A stretch of DNA of 64,000 nt, taken from Rhodothermus bifroesti. GTDB lineage: Bacteria; Bacteroidota; Rhodothermia; Rhodothermales; Rhodothermaceae. A program made the translations under genes and the position numbers. The stretch is from assembly GCF_017908595.1 (NCBI RefSeq), contig NZ_JAGKTL010000002.1, positions 620,001-684,000 of the forward strand. The letters run 5' to 3'. Shown in pieces: positions 8,717-17,663 of the stretch (the first letter of the stretch is position 1; each line of letters opens with the position of its first letter). The notes below the pieces were generated by a model that was not told the origin of the DNA, ran no database searches, and saw only the letters and a program-made list of their open reading frames with translations.

Positions 8717-8750
8717 TTATAGTCTGGTTCTAATCATCGGTGCATTAAAA

Positions 8751-9407
8751 ATGCTTACTGAATCTCAAGAGGATTACCTGAAACAGATTCTCCTCTTAGG
8801 CGAAGGGGAGCCGGTATCGACCACGACACTGGCAGAGCGGTTGGGCGTGCGGCCGGCTTCGGTAACCGGTATGCTACAAAAGCTGTCGGCCATGGGTTTG
8901 GTCGAGTATCGGCCTTACCAGGGGGCACGGCTAACAAGTCCGGGTTATCGCATAGCGGTTGAACTCTTGCGTCATCACCGTTTGATTGAAACGTTTTTGG
9001 CTGAGGCTTTAGGGTATGACTGGCACGAAGTGCACGACGAGGCCGAACGTCTGGAGCACGTCATCAGTGAACAGTTGGAGGCGCGCATTGCCGAATGGCT
9101 AGGGCATCCTGAGCGCGATCCCCATGGAGATCCGATTCCGACGCCTGAGCTAACGTTTCCGCCGCTTGAATCGGGGTATCCTCTTGCTGCAGTGCCTGTA
9201 CCCGCAACGGTTCGGATTGTGCGCGTGCGCGCGCAAGACCCCGATGCACTCAACCTACTTGCTCGGTTGGGCTTGCGCCCAGGCGTTGTCTTGCGCTTGA
9301 TCGAGCACACCGCTTCTGGCGTGCGTTTAGCCGTAGGCGAAGAGCGCTTTCTCTTACCCAACGAGCTTGCTGCTGCAATATGGGCCGTAGTAGAAGTTAC
9401 CTCTTAG
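8751..9407 (+). CDS. mntR: MntR/DtxR-family metal-dependent repressor
   Basis: A 218-residue metalloregulator. An N-terminal winged helix (residues 5-65, with VSTTTLAERLGVRPASVTGM) is followed by the dimerisation/metal domain (70-140) and a C-terminal SH3/FeoA-like domain (about 150-215). Its numbering matches Bacillus subtilis MntR closely: Asp8, His76 and the E99-x2-E102-H103 cluster are present, but MntR Glu11 is replaced by Lys. The extra SH3 domain is as in DtxR/IdeR. In the family, metal-loaded protein represses metal uptake genes. Here the next four genes encode a metal ABC importer, and the metal-binding protein gene overlaps this one by 28 bp. Manganese is the likeliest co-repressor, but iron or zinc cannot be excluded from sequence. 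Confidence 0.88.
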   Translation: MLTESQEDYLKQILLLGEGEPVSTTTLAERLGVRPASVTGMLQKLSAMGLVEYRPYQGARLTSPGYRIAVELLRHHRLIETFLAEALGYDWHEVHDEAERLEHVISEQLEARIAEWLGHPERDPHGDPIPTPELTFPPLESGYPLAAVPVPATVRIVRVRAQDPDALNLLARLGLRPGVVLRLIEHTASGVRLAVGEERFLLPNELAAAIWAVVEVTS

Positions 9408-10327
9408 GGTGGTGGGCTGTCGGCTGCGTCTTGTTTCTGGCCGCCTGCCAAGCTACCAGGTCGCGACCTGAGGGCAAGCTGCAGGTGGTAGCCACCACGT
9501 CGATTGTAGCCGACCTAGCACGTCAGCTTGGCGGCGAGGCTGTGCAGGTCGTTGCGCTTATGGGCCCTGGTATTGATCCGCACCTTTATCGAGCTAGCGA
9601 AGGCGATGTAGCGCGCATGCAGCAAGCCGACCTCATTTTGTATAACGGGCTGCATTTAGAGGGCAAAATGGCCGAGGTTTTTGCCCGTATGCAGGCGCTT
9701 GGGCGCCCGACCCTAGCGGTAGCTGAATGCATCCCCGACAGCCTGCGGCTTACGGCTTCAGGCTTTGGGGGTACCTACGATCCGCATGTGTGGATGGACG
9801 TGCGGCGCTGGCAACACGCCGCCCGCTGCGTAGCCGAAACGTTTGCTCGCATAGACACGGGCCGCGCAGCCATCTACCAAGAGCGTCTGCAGGCCTATCT
9901 TATCGAAATGGAGCAAACCGACGCCTACGTGCGGCAACGCTCAGCTGAACTGCCTTCCGATCATCGGGTACTGGTGACCTCACACGACGCCTTCCGCTAT
10001 TTTGCCGATGCCTATGGCTGGGAGGTTCGTGGACTTCTGGGCGTTTCAACCGCCTCCGAAGCTGGAGCAGCCGATGTGCAAATGCTCGCAGATTTTATTG
10101 TCGCCAAGCGCCTGCCAGCCATCTTCGTAGAAAGCTCCGTCCCGGAACGCTACCTCAAGGCGTTACAAGAGGCCGTAGCTGCACGCGGGCACACCGTACG
10201 CCTGGCCGGCCCCCTCTATTCCGACGCTTTAGGCGATCCCCAGACGCCTGCAGGTACCTACACAGGCATGGTTCGTACCAACATCGATACGATTATTGAG
10301 GCCCTGCGTACTGCACAGACACCATGA
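9380..10327 (+). CDS. Metal-binding lipoprotein of a Mn/Zn ABC importer (cluster A-I/TroA family)
   Basis: A 315-residue solute-binding protein. The signal peptide ends with lipobox LAAC (Cys23). TroA/ZnuA family ligands can be picked out: His in [10 protein letters not shown], His in NGLHLEGK or DPHVWMD, the [13 protein letters not shown] segment, and an acidic residue near the C-terminus. It lacks the long histidine-rich loop typical of dedicated zinc-binding ZnuA proteins, which favours manganese or iron. It overlaps mntR by 28 bp and the ATPase gene by 4 bp, so translation is probably coupled. It captures divalent metal outside the inner membrane and hands it to the two permeases. Confidence 0.9.
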   Translation: MGRSRSYLLGWWAVGCVLFLAACQATRSRPEGKLQVVATTSIVADLARQLGGEAVQVVALMGPGIDPHLYRASEGDVARMQQADLILYNGLHLEGKMAEVFARMQALGRPTLAVAECIPDSLRLTASGFGGTYDPHVWMDVRRWQHAARCVAETFARIDTGRAAIYQERLQAYLIEMEQTDAYVRQRSAELPSDHRVLVTSHDAFRYFADAYGWEVRGLLGVSTASEAGAADVQMLADFIVAKRLPAIFVESSVPERYLKALQEAVAARGHTVRLAGPLYSDALGDPQTPAGTYTGMVRTNIDTIIEALRTAQTP

Positions 10328-11067
10328 TGTGGGCTATTGAAATTGAAGACCTAACGGTGGCCTACCAGCAAAGGCCTGTGCTTTGGGATATTGATGCAGC
10401 AATCCCTGTGGGGCAGATGACGGCCGTTGTGGGACCTAACGGCGCGGGGAAAAGCACCCTGCTCAAGGCAGTGCTGGGCATTGTGCGCCCAGTAGCCGGT
10501 CGCATTCATGTGCTAGGAAAACCTTTTCAGCCTCGCGAACGCCGGGTAGCTTATGTGCCCCAACGCGCTGAACTGGACTGGGACTTCCCGGCAACAGTCT
10601 TCGATGTAGCCTTAATGGGGACTTATGGACGTCTGGGGTGGCTGCGACGTCCTGGAAAAACGGAACGGGCCCTAGCGCAGGCTGCTCTGGAGCGCGTTGG
10701 CCTAGCCGAGCTCGCCAACCACCCCATTGGTCAGCTTTCGGGAGGCCAACAGCAACGCGTGCTGTTGGCCCGAGCACTCGCCCAGGAAGCGGATATTTAC
10801 CTACTCGATGAGCCTTTTCAAGGTGTAGATGCGCCCACCGAGGCAGCATTGCTCGATGTGCTACACTGGCTTAAAGCGCAAGGTAAAACCATAGTTATTG
10901 TGCATCACGACTTGTCGACCGTAGCAGAGTACTTTGACTGGGTGGTGCTGTTGAACGTACAGTGCATCGCCTGCGGACCAATCCGCGAAGCATTCACTCC
11001 CGAGAACCTTCGCCGCACCTATGGTGGGCGGACGGTTGTTGCTGCAGAAGAGCCCAGAGCCTTCTAG
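10324..11067 (+). CDS. Metal ABC transporter ATP-binding protein
   Basis: A 247-residue ABC ATPase of the Mn/Zn importer class. Visible motifs are Walker [11 protein letters not shown]-loop [14 protein letters not shown] (characteristic of the TroB/MntB/ZnuC family), signature LSGGQQQR, Walker [13 protein letters not shown] and the H-loop HHDLSTV. It overlaps the binding protein gene by 4 bp and is followed 3 bp later by the first permease. Confidence 0.95.
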   Translation: MMWAIEIEDLTVAYQQRPVLWDIDAAIPVGQMTAVVGPNGAGKSTLLKAVLGIVRPVAGRIHVLGKPFQPRERRVAYVPQRAELDWDFPATVFDVALMGTYGRLGWLRRPGKTERALAQAALERVGLAELANHPIGQLSGGQQQRVLLARALAQEADIYLLDEPFQGVDAPTEAALLDVLHWLKAQGKTIVIVHHDLSTVAEYFDWVVLLNVQCIACGPIREAFTPENLRRTYGGRTVVAAEEPRAF

Positions 11068-11070
11068 ATC

Positions 11071-12147
11071 ATGGACTTTACGCTGCGCGTTGTTATGACG
11101 GGGTCAGCCTTGTTAGGGCTGATCTCAGGTGCACTGGGAACGCTAGCTGTGCTTCGACGGCAAGGACTGGTTGGGGATGCGGTCTCGCATGCAGCACTCC
11201 CAGGCATTGTGCTCGCCTTTTTGATCAGCGGCTCAAAGGCACCTGTGGTGCTACAGCTTGGTGCAGCCGTAAGTGGTACGCTAGCGCTACTATGGGTACA
11301 AGCTGTGCTGCGCACCACGCGCGTACGCTTCGACGCCGCCCTGGGTATGGCCCTGGCTGTGTTTTTTGGCATGGGCGTCGTACTTCTTTCCTTCGCCCAG
11401 CACACTGCCGGCGCCGCTCAAGCAGGTCTCGATCGCTTTTTGTTTGGTCAAGCGGCCACATTGCTACGTACAGACCTTGTGGTGATGGCGGTCGCAGGCG
11501 CTACGGTATTTGCCCTGGTTGTTGCTTTATGGAAAGAGCTGAAACTAGTACTGTTTGATGCCGATTACGCGCGTGCTTTGGGCTTACCTGTGCGCCAGCT
11601 CGAAACGCTGCTCATCGCAGTACTGGTCGTGGCTATTGTGATCGGCCTCCAGACGGTTGGTGTCGTGCTTATGAGCGCCGTGCTGGTAGCACCTGCAGCT
11701 GCAGCACGCCAGTGGAGCAGCCGCTATGGCCGGGTCTTTTTGCTGGCCGGCCTTTTTGGCCTACTTAGTGGCGCTACAGGAGCCTGGCTGAGCAGTCTGG
11801 CGCCCCGACTGCCGACTGGCCCCATCATCGTGCTGCTCCTAACGCTTTTTGCCACCATTTCCCTTTTTATTGCGCCCGAACGCGGCTTGTTTTGGCAGTA
11901 CTGGAAACGACAGCGTGCAGCACGTAGTGCACAGCAAGCGGTACTTGCGGTACTTCGTGAGCTAGAACGGCGTCATCCCCATGCTGGCCGCCCCCACCCG
12001 GCCTCCAGTATTCAAGCTATACTGGGACCAGAGATTCCTGTAAGCTCGATTTTGCGCCAACTAGAGCGCCGCGGGCAGGTGCAGCATGAGCCTGGTCGCG
12101 GCTGGCGCTTAGCAGATAGCCGTTCGGAAGATGAGCCCCGCGCTTGA
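11071..12147 (+). CDS. Metal ABC transporter permease with C-terminal winged-helix extension
   Basis: A 358-residue protein. Residues 1 to about 275 form the ABC-3 type permease with multiple hydrophobic helices and the family motif GDAVSHAALPGI. After the last membrane helix and an amphipathic linker, residues about 285-352 form an added cytoplasmic domain. Its pattern is a helix (AVLAVLRELERR), a recognition-like helix (PVSSILRQLERRGQV) and a wing (EPGRGWRLAD), which resembles the DNA-binding domain of DtxR-family repressors. Plain MntC/ZnuB permeases are about 280 residues. The fusion recalls Chlamydia YtgCR, in which a permease is joined to a DtxR-like repressor. Its end overlaps the next permease gene by 17 bp. 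Confidence 0.9.
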   Translation: MDFTLRVVMTGSALLGLISGALGTLAVLRRQGLVGDAVSHAALPGIVLAFLISGSKAPVVLQLGAAVSGTLALLWVQAVLRTTRVRFDAALGMALAVFFGMGVVLLSFAQHTAGAAQAGLDRFLFGQAATLLRTDLVVMAVAGATVFALVVALWKELKLVLFDADYARALGLPVRQLETLLIAVLVVAIVIGLQTVGVVLMSAVLVAPAAAARQWSSRYGRVFLLAGLFGLLSGATGAWLSSLAPRLPTGPIIVLLLTLFATISLFIAPERGLFWQYWKRQRAARSAQQAVLAVLRELERRHPHAGRPHPASSIQAILGPEIPVSSILRQLERRGQVQHEPGRGWRLADSRSEDEPRA

Positions 12148-13249
12148 AATCCAGCTTGTTGCTGTGCTGACGGCCATGGCATGTGCCTTACCTGGGGCCT
12201 TCCTGGTCATGCGTCGCATGAGCCTGGTTAGCGATGCCATTAGCCATGCCGTCCTGCCCGGCATCGTGGTTGGCTTTCTCCTAACGCATAGCTTGCATCA
12301 TCCTTTACTGCTTCTATTAGCGGGAGCAGCTGGGTTGCTCACCGTTTATCTTATTGAGCTTTTAGAAAAAACGGGCCGCCTGCGAGAAGACGCAGCCATT
12401 GGATTGGTTTTTCCAGCACTTTTCAGCATAGGCGTGCTGCTCATTGCCCGTTTTGCTGGACAGGTGCATCTCGATACCGATGCTGTGCTGCTAGGAGAGC
12501 TGGCTTTTGTGCCTTTTGATCGGCTGCAGTACTTGGGCTACGACCTGGGTCCAAGGGCGTTGTGGACCATGGGTGGCTTGTTTTTTTTGAACCTACTCCT
12601 CCTTAGCCTGCTCTATAAAGAGCTCACGCTGGCCACCTTTGATCCAGCCCATACGGCCGTGATCGGCTTTCGCCCCGCAGTGTTGCACTACCTGCTCATG
12701 GGTATGGTAGCAGTGACCATTGTTGCCGCCTTTCACGCAGTAGGTGCTATTTTGGTCATTGCCCTGATGATTGGTCCGCCGGCTACTGCTCTACTGCTGG
12801 CTCGCCGGATGCCGACTTATCTGCTCTACAGCGTCCTAGGCGGGGTGCTTAGTGCCGTGCCCGGCTATGGCTTGGCCTGGCTTCTGGATGTGTCGATTGC
12901 CGGCTCGATGGCCACAATGGCCGGCGTGCTCTTTGGGGTTGTCTGGCTCGTTGCCCCTGAAAGTGGTCTTTGGGCACGTTGGTATCGCCACCGAAAGCAA
13001 CAGCTGGAGTTCGCTTTGGACCTGCTGCTGCTGCACCTGTTGCATCACGAACAACAAGCTGCCGCTTTGGAGGAACGTCATCCAACCACGTTACCTCAGC
13101 ACCTGAACTGGACCGAAGCCGTTCTTCAACGCGTCCTCAAAGCCGGAGAGCAGCAGGGCCTACTGTACATAACTTCTGGCGAGGTGCACCTGACCGAAGC
13201 CGGCCGGCGGCGTGCTCAAAACCGGTTGGAAACGCTTAAGCCTACATAG
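12131..13249 (+). CDS. Second metal ABC transporter permease with C-terminal winged-helix extension
   Basis: A 372-residue ABC-3 family permease, the partner of the preceding one. The motif SDAISHAVLPGIVVGF and about eight membrane helices occupy residues 5-275. The tail (about 288-372) is a second winged-helix-like domain, with LDLLLLHLLHHE, TEAVLQRVLKAGEQQGLLYI and the wing/terminal helix GEVHLTEAGRRRAQ; the last is very close to the end of a DtxR or MarR winged helix. It is the last gene of the metal operon and runs 8 bp into the convergent GH32 gene, with no terminator between them. Confidence 0.9.
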   Translation: MSPALEIQLVAVLTAMACALPGAFLVMRRMSLVSDAISHAVLPGIVVGFLLTHSLHHPLLLLLAGAAGLLTVYLIELLEKTGRLREDAAIGLVFPALFSIGVLLIARFAGQVHLDTDAVLLGELAFVPFDRLQYLGYDLGPRALWTMGGLFFLNLLLLSLLYKELTLATFDPAHTAVIGFRPAVLHYLLMGMVAVTIVAAFHAVGAILVIALMIGPPATALLLARRMPTYLLYSVLGGVLSAVPGYGLAWLLDVSIAGSMATMAGVLFGVVWLVAPESGLWARWYRHRKQQLEFALDLLLLHLLHHEQQAAALEERHPTTLPQHLNWTEAVLQRVLKAGEQQGLLYITSGEVHLTEAGRRRAQNRLETLKPT

Positions 13250-14735
13250 CTTTCCACCCCGACGCCAGCTCCCAGGCCTCCAACGACACCAAATGCGCCT
13301 CGCCCCCTTCTGCAAACATTACCACCCCCTCGCTTTCTGGTTTAGGGAAAATCAGTTCTGTAAACACCACCTGACCCTCGCCGGCAAACACCTCAACCGA
13401 AGACCAATCTACAAACACGCGTAGCCGCAGCTTACCTTCCTCAAGTGGCAGCTTTGCTTCTTTCCGAGTAGCAAACTTCGGGTGAAAAGCTACCAGGCCG
13501 GAGCGCTTGCGGTCTACAAAAATGCGCTGCGTAGCTACCTCGTAACCGATCACCGTCTCCTCCCCTTCCCCTACACGTACCTTTAATCCCACCACACGTG
13601 CTTTGCCCACAACAAACGCCGCAATCAGCTCTAGCGTCTTCCCTTGTATCGCAAGCCGCTGCTCACCTACGATAGGCTGATTTTCTATAGCCCAGTACCG
13701 CTGCCTCAACGTGCTTAAGCTCGGAACAGGCGCCTGCACCAGGTGCAATCTGCCACCGATGCGCCGTAAGCTTACCCGCCGAGCTAGGCTGAGCTGCCCA
13801 CGCCATGGGCTTGTGGGAATAGCATGGGCATAAAGCCAGTTGTTCATCCACCCCACCCACAGTCGATACAGGTCCTCCCCAGGTGCCCCAAACCAGGTAA
13901 TGGCAGCGTAAAAGTCAGCCCCGTAGTCCACCCAGCGGGCATGCGCCTGGCCTACGGCGACAGGCTCTTCTGGCGTAAAGCGGCTGCCATCAAAATAGCC
14001 AATGAAATACTGGCTACCTGAGCCCCCTGTTGGTCCCCCAGGATTCACGTCCACTTTGAGCACCCAACGCACCGAGCCAGGCTCTCCTTCGACGAGCAGC
14101 GGAAACAAGTCTGGGCATTCCCATACCCCTTCTACAGCACCTGCTGGACCAAACGTGCTCCGTAGCGTCCATTCCTTGAGGTTCTTCGAGGCATAAATCT
14201 GTATTTTTCGTGCCGCTGCCAAAGCCACAACCATAATCCATTGAGCTTCAGGCGCATGCCAAAACACCTTAGGGTCCCGAAAATCACGTTCACCAATGTC
14301 TAACACCGGATTGCCAGCATAGGGGATCCAGCTTCGACCTCGATCGAGGCTGTAAGCTAAATGCTGCGCCTGTTTTTCCATGGTCTTATAATGACCAGTA
14401 TAAATAGCGACCAGTGGGGGGTTGTCCAGGGTGCCCAAACCACTGGTATTGTAGACATCCAAGACCGCGCTTCCGGAAAAAATCATTACCTCATCTGTCT
14501 CCCAAAGAGCGACAGGCCAGTGTTGCCAATGCACCAAATCACGGCTGACCGCATGGCCCCAACTCATATGCCCCCATTGATCTCCCAAAGGATTATGCTG
14601 ATAAAAAAGGTGATATAGGCCATGTGCATAGACCAGCCCGTTGGGATCATTCATCCAGTTGCGCTCAGGCGAAAAGTGGTACTGGGGACGATAGCGTTCT
14701 TGATAGTAGGTTATCGCATTCATATAGTTTGGCAT
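13242..14735 (-). CDS. Glycoside hydrolase family 32 beta-fructosidase (invertase/levanase type)
   Basis: A 497-residue enzyme that hydrolyses terminal beta-fructosyl bonds in sucrose or fructans. The three GH32 signatures are present: WMNDPNG with nucleophile Asp30, RDP near residue 153 and the acid/base glutamate in WECPD near residue 205. The five-bladed propeller is followed by a beta-sandwich domain ending in the usual SSVEVFAGEGQVVF. There is no signal peptide, so it is probably cytoplasmic and would depend on a sugar importer, none of which is seen nearby. I start at the ATG at 14735; an ATG at 14723 is equally possible, and the longer frame to 14822 overlaps the divergent gene. Its 3' end overlaps the permease gene by 8 bp. 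Confidence 0.92.
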   Translation of the reverse strand: MPNYMNAITYYQERYRPQYHFSPERNWMNDPNGLVYAHGLYHLFYQHNPLGDQWGHMSWGHAVSRDLVHWQHWPVALWETDEVMIFSGSAVLDVYNTSGLGTLDNPPLVAIYTGHYKTMEKQAQHLAYSLDRGRSWIPYAGNPVLDIGERDFRDPKVFWHAPEAQWIMVVALAAARKIQIYASKNLKEWTLRSTFGPAGAVEGVWECPDLFPLLVEGEPGSVRWVLKVDVNPGGPTGGSGSQYFIGYFDGSRFTPEEPVAVGQAHARWVDYGADFYAAITWFGAPGEDLYRLWVGWMNNWLYAHAIPTSPWRGQLSLARRVSLRRIGGRLHLVQAPVPSLSTLRQRYWAIENQPIVGEQRLAIQGKTLELIAAFVVGKARVVGLKVRVGEGEETVIGYEVATQRIFVDRKRSGLVAFHPKFATRKEAKLPLEEGKLRLRVFVDWSSVEVFAGEGQVVFTELIFPKPESEGVVMFAEGGEAHLVSLEAWELASGWKAM

Positions 14736-14810
14736 CAAAGTTGTTTTATTTTTGCTTTGCCTATTTAATCGCACCTCTAGGTATCCTCCAACCCATAAAG
14801 CCTTAGCGCC

Positions 14811-15449
14811 ATGGCATCTCATATTGACCTTTCTTACCGCCCGGAGACTTATTTTACCTTGAGCCTCCGGGACCAGCTGCTGCAGGAGCTGTCGACTTCT
14901 GCACTGCGCAGAAAGTTAGCTCCTCAAATTGACGCCCTGCTGCGTGAGGGTCGCAAGGAAGAAGCTATCGCCCTTGTGCGTTCGGTTACAAAGACGGAGC
15001 TGCAGATGGGCTTCTTCATCCATCCCATGTTCATGGGAGGCGCGTATCTTCCCCCACGAGAACCGGACGAAGTCGAAATTGCCCGGGTTACGCTCCGATC
15101 AACAACTTACGATGTAGCTGCCATTTATGCTCGACGCGACGGGTCACAGATTCACTACCGTTTCGTCGACGAATATTATGATCACGATTGGCTCGAAGAT
15201 CTCAGATTCCAGGGAGAACACACTTCAACGCTACCTTTAACCCTGGGGGAAGTTGCTGATATATTCTACTACGAATACCTATGGCGCATCCTTCGGGAAA
15301 TAGATTGGCGTAACCTACAAGAGGCGCTGGATTTCTTCTGGGCTGAGTCTTCTTTCTATCCAGATTTAGATGAGGCTTTGCATCAGGTGGCAAGCGAGGA
15401 TCTCAAATCCCTTTTTCCAGAGGAAGAGGAGGATGAAGAGGATGAATAA
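14811..15449 (+). CDS. Uncharacterised acidic-tailed protein
   Basis: A 212-residue cytoplasmic-looking protein with no signal peptide or membrane segment. I do not recognise its family. The N-terminal third is helical and charged (LLREGRKEEAIALVRSVTKT). The middle is richer in aromatic residues and predicted strands (IHYRFVDEYYDHDWLEDLRF), and the protein ends in an almost purely acidic tail (FPEEEEDEEDE). It is divergent from the GH32 gene, sharing the intervening promoter region, and is followed 15 bp later by another unknown gene on the same strand, so the two are likely an operon. Confidence 0.7.
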   Translation: MASHIDLSYRPETYFTLSLRDQLLQELSTSALRRKLAPQIDALLREGRKEEAIALVRSVTKTELQMGFFIHPMFMGGAYLPPREPDEVEIARVTLRSTTYDVAAIYARRDGSQIHYRFVDEYYDHDWLEDLRFQGEHTSTLPLTLGEVADIFYYEYLWRILREIDWRNLQEALDFFWAESSFYPDLDEALHQVASEDLKSLFPEEEEDEEDE

Positions 15450-15464
15450 AACCAAAGCAGACCT

Positions 15465-16502
15465 ATGCATATCGGACAGCAAACCATAGCCTGGCTCCAC
15501 CAAATGCTGACCGGGGGCGATCGCGCTTTGTCAGCATCATTGCCCGAAGGATTTCGCTGGTGGCCCAACAATCACGCGCAAACGATTGCGATCGTTGGCG
15601 AAGAACGTGGACCTGAGGGCGAGGCTGGTTTTTTGATTGGAGTACGCACGGAAATGCTTCGCGGCTTGGTGCTCAACGACACTGCGGCTGCAGCGCTCAA
15701 TACGCTGGTTATGCCGTTTGCCTCGCTCTCTGGTCCGGTGTACGATCCGGAAACCCAAACGCTGAGTTTGTGCACACTCGCGCGCATTTACGATCACATT
15801 GCGACGTGGATGCGCGTGCTGCTTAGGGCAGCTGCCTGGATGCAGGCTGCAGAGGCACCTGTCTGGGCCTCTGCCCTGGCCCAGTTGTTGCCGGCACAAG
15901 AGGCGCTCGCTCCTACCTCTCACCAAGAGTCGCAGCAACAAGCCTCCGCCCGGCATGCTGCGTTTATCCAAGAGCTTCTGAAAGTAGGTAAGCACCCTTA
16001 CTGGCGGCCTATAGAATTTCAAATGCTGCATCAGCAGTTTTTGCAGCGGCCGCCTGTTGTGTTCGCCACGGTAGACCGGATGGGCGTAGGCATCGAGTTT
16101 CCCTTTGGCCAAAAAGAAACTTCCTTATGCGAGATCCTGGCTGACCAGCCTCACCCCCGCTATGGCTATGGGCTTTTTTTGTTGCAGTCATTTCCTGCCT
16201 ACGACCTAACAGAACAACAAGGCATCCGGCTCGCCTTCGAGCTCAATGCCCTTGAGCTCACAAGTCAAGTGATCGGTTATGGCTTTGGAAGCTATGTCTT
16301 CCGAGACAGCACGCTATACTTTACTGCCTTTTTTCCCAATCTGTTGTACCGGCATGACCTGTTAGCCAACCTTTTTTTCTCCTGCGCAGCGCGTGCTCAA
16401 GCCATTTCGCTACGCTTAACGGGATGCCCTTGGACGGAAGCGTCCTTTCGCGTATCCCGCTCTGCTATCGGCCGGATGCTTGGCCGCTTTCGGGGAAAGT
16501 AG
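15465..16502 (+). CDS. Uncharacterised protein, partner of the preceding gene
   Basis: A 345-residue protein of unknown family, without signal peptide. The N-terminal half contains alternating strands and a hydrophobic helix rich in alanine and tryptophan (RVLLRAAAWMQAAEAP). A glutamine-rich linker near residues 150-165 separates it from a C-terminal half that looks like an alpha/beta domain (GVGIEFPFGQKETSL, YGYGLFLLQSFPAYDL, YGFGSYVFRDSTLYFTAFFP). The two halves could be separate domains. It is the last gene before tRNA-Lys, which lies on the other strand. No function is proposed. Confidence 0.7.
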   Translation: MHIGQQTIAWLHQMLTGGDRALSASLPEGFRWWPNNHAQTIAIVGEERGPEGEAGFLIGVRTEMLRGLVLNDTAAAALNTLVMPFASLSGPVYDPETQTLSLCTLARIYDHIATWMRVLLRAAAWMQAAEAPVWASALAQLLPAQEALAPTSHQESQQQASARHAAFIQELLKVGKHPYWRPIEFQMLHQQFLQRPPVVFATVDRMGVGIEFPFGQKETSLCEILADQPHPRYGYGLFLLQSFPAYDLTEQQGIRLAFELNALELTSQVIGYGFGSYVFRDSTLYFTAFFPNLLYRHDLLANLFFSCAARAQAISLRLTGCPWTEASFRVSRSAIGRMLGRFRGK

Positions 16503-16585
16503 TTCGATGACCGGACAACGTTGTTGGAGAAAAGATTTACGCTTGAAGACGAGTAGACCAAGCGCTTCTGCTGCGCTGGGCTTCG

Positions 16586-16658
<73 letters not shown>

Positions 16659-16787
16659 ATGCGTTTTTCATGGCGTCGTTAAAACCTTAGGGCGCGCACT
16701 TCGTTCCCGTCCTGGATGCTGCAAAGGGGCTTGAGCAGACCGCTTTGCATACGGTTCACGTAAAGTGCTTTTAACTGCACGCACACC

Positions 16788-17663
16788 TTGGCTATTGCAA
16801 CGGCTACGAGGCTTTCAAGCGGGCTGCGCTACATGATCGGCGCAGCCTTGATGTTTAGCCTAATGGGATTGTTCGTCAAAGTTGCTGGTGAGCGCCTTCC
16901 GAGTCAAGAGATTGTACTCATCCGCAGTCTGGTTACGTTAGGCTACAGCTACCTCCTGTTGCGTTGGGCAGGCGTCTCGTGGCGCGGACAGCGCACCGGT
17001 TTGCTCCTGTTACGCGGGCTGGTAGGGTTTTTCTCGCTCAGTGGCCTATATTTTGCGCTAACGCGCTTGCCCTTGGCCGACACCCTTGTGCTGCAGCAAA
17101 CCAGCCCGGCCTTTACCGTCCTGCTTGCGGCGCTTTGGCTAGGGGAACCGGTAGGCCGGTATGAGCTCCTGGGCATTGCGTGTAGCCTAATCGGGGTAGT
17201 CTTCATCGCACGACCCGCATTTCTATTTAGGGAACAGACAGGAGGCTTAGACTTGCTGGGCGTCGGCGGTGCGCTGCTCAGTGCGATCTTTAGTGCTGCG
17301 GCCTACGTACTGGTACGCGAGCTGCGCCGCACTGAGCATCCTTTGACCATTGTGTTTTATTTTCCCTTGGTCGCTACTGTGGGCTCGCTGCCCTTAGCCC
17401 TTCCTACAGCGGTCTGGCCTTCTACGCTGGAATGGCTGGTGCTCATTGCCGGTGTAGGGCTCACCGCTCAGGTTGCCCAAGTTTGGATGACCAAAGGATT
17501 GGGCGAAGAGCTAGCTGGACGGGCCGTAGCGATGAATTACCTGCAGGTTGCGTTTGGCGTTTTATGGGGCGTGCTGTTTTTTGATGAAATGCCCTCGGCG
17601 TGGAGCTTTTTGGGCATGGCCCTAATTTTTGTAGGGACATGGCTGGCTGCTCACCAGAGATAA
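16788..17663 (+). CDS. DMT-superfamily (EamA) transporter
   Basis: A 291-residue inner-membrane protein with about ten hydrophobic helices arranged as two EamA repeats (roughly residues 12-145 and 155-290). The TTG at 16788 gives the full length; an ATG at 16833 would remove 15 residues and still keep the first helix, so the start is uncertain. DMT/EamA proteins export amino acids, nucleotide-related compounds or other small metabolites, and the substrate cannot be told from sequence. The gene ends exactly where the convergent topoisomerase gene ends, with no space for a terminator. Confidence 0.85.
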   Translation: MAIATATRLSSGLRYMIGAALMFSLMGLFVKVAGERLPSQEIVLIRSLVTLGYSYLLLRWAGVSWRGQRTGLLLLRGLVGFFSLSGLYFALTRLPLADTLVLQQTSPAFTVLLAALWLGEPVGRYELLGIACSLIGVVFIARPAFLFREQTGGLDLLGVGGALLSAIFSAAAYVLVRELRRTEHPLTIVFYFPLVATVGSLPLALPTAVWPSTLEWLVLIAGVGLTAQVAQVWMTKGLGEELAGRAVAMNYLQVAFGVLWGVLFFDEMPSAWSFLGMALIFVGTWLAAHQR

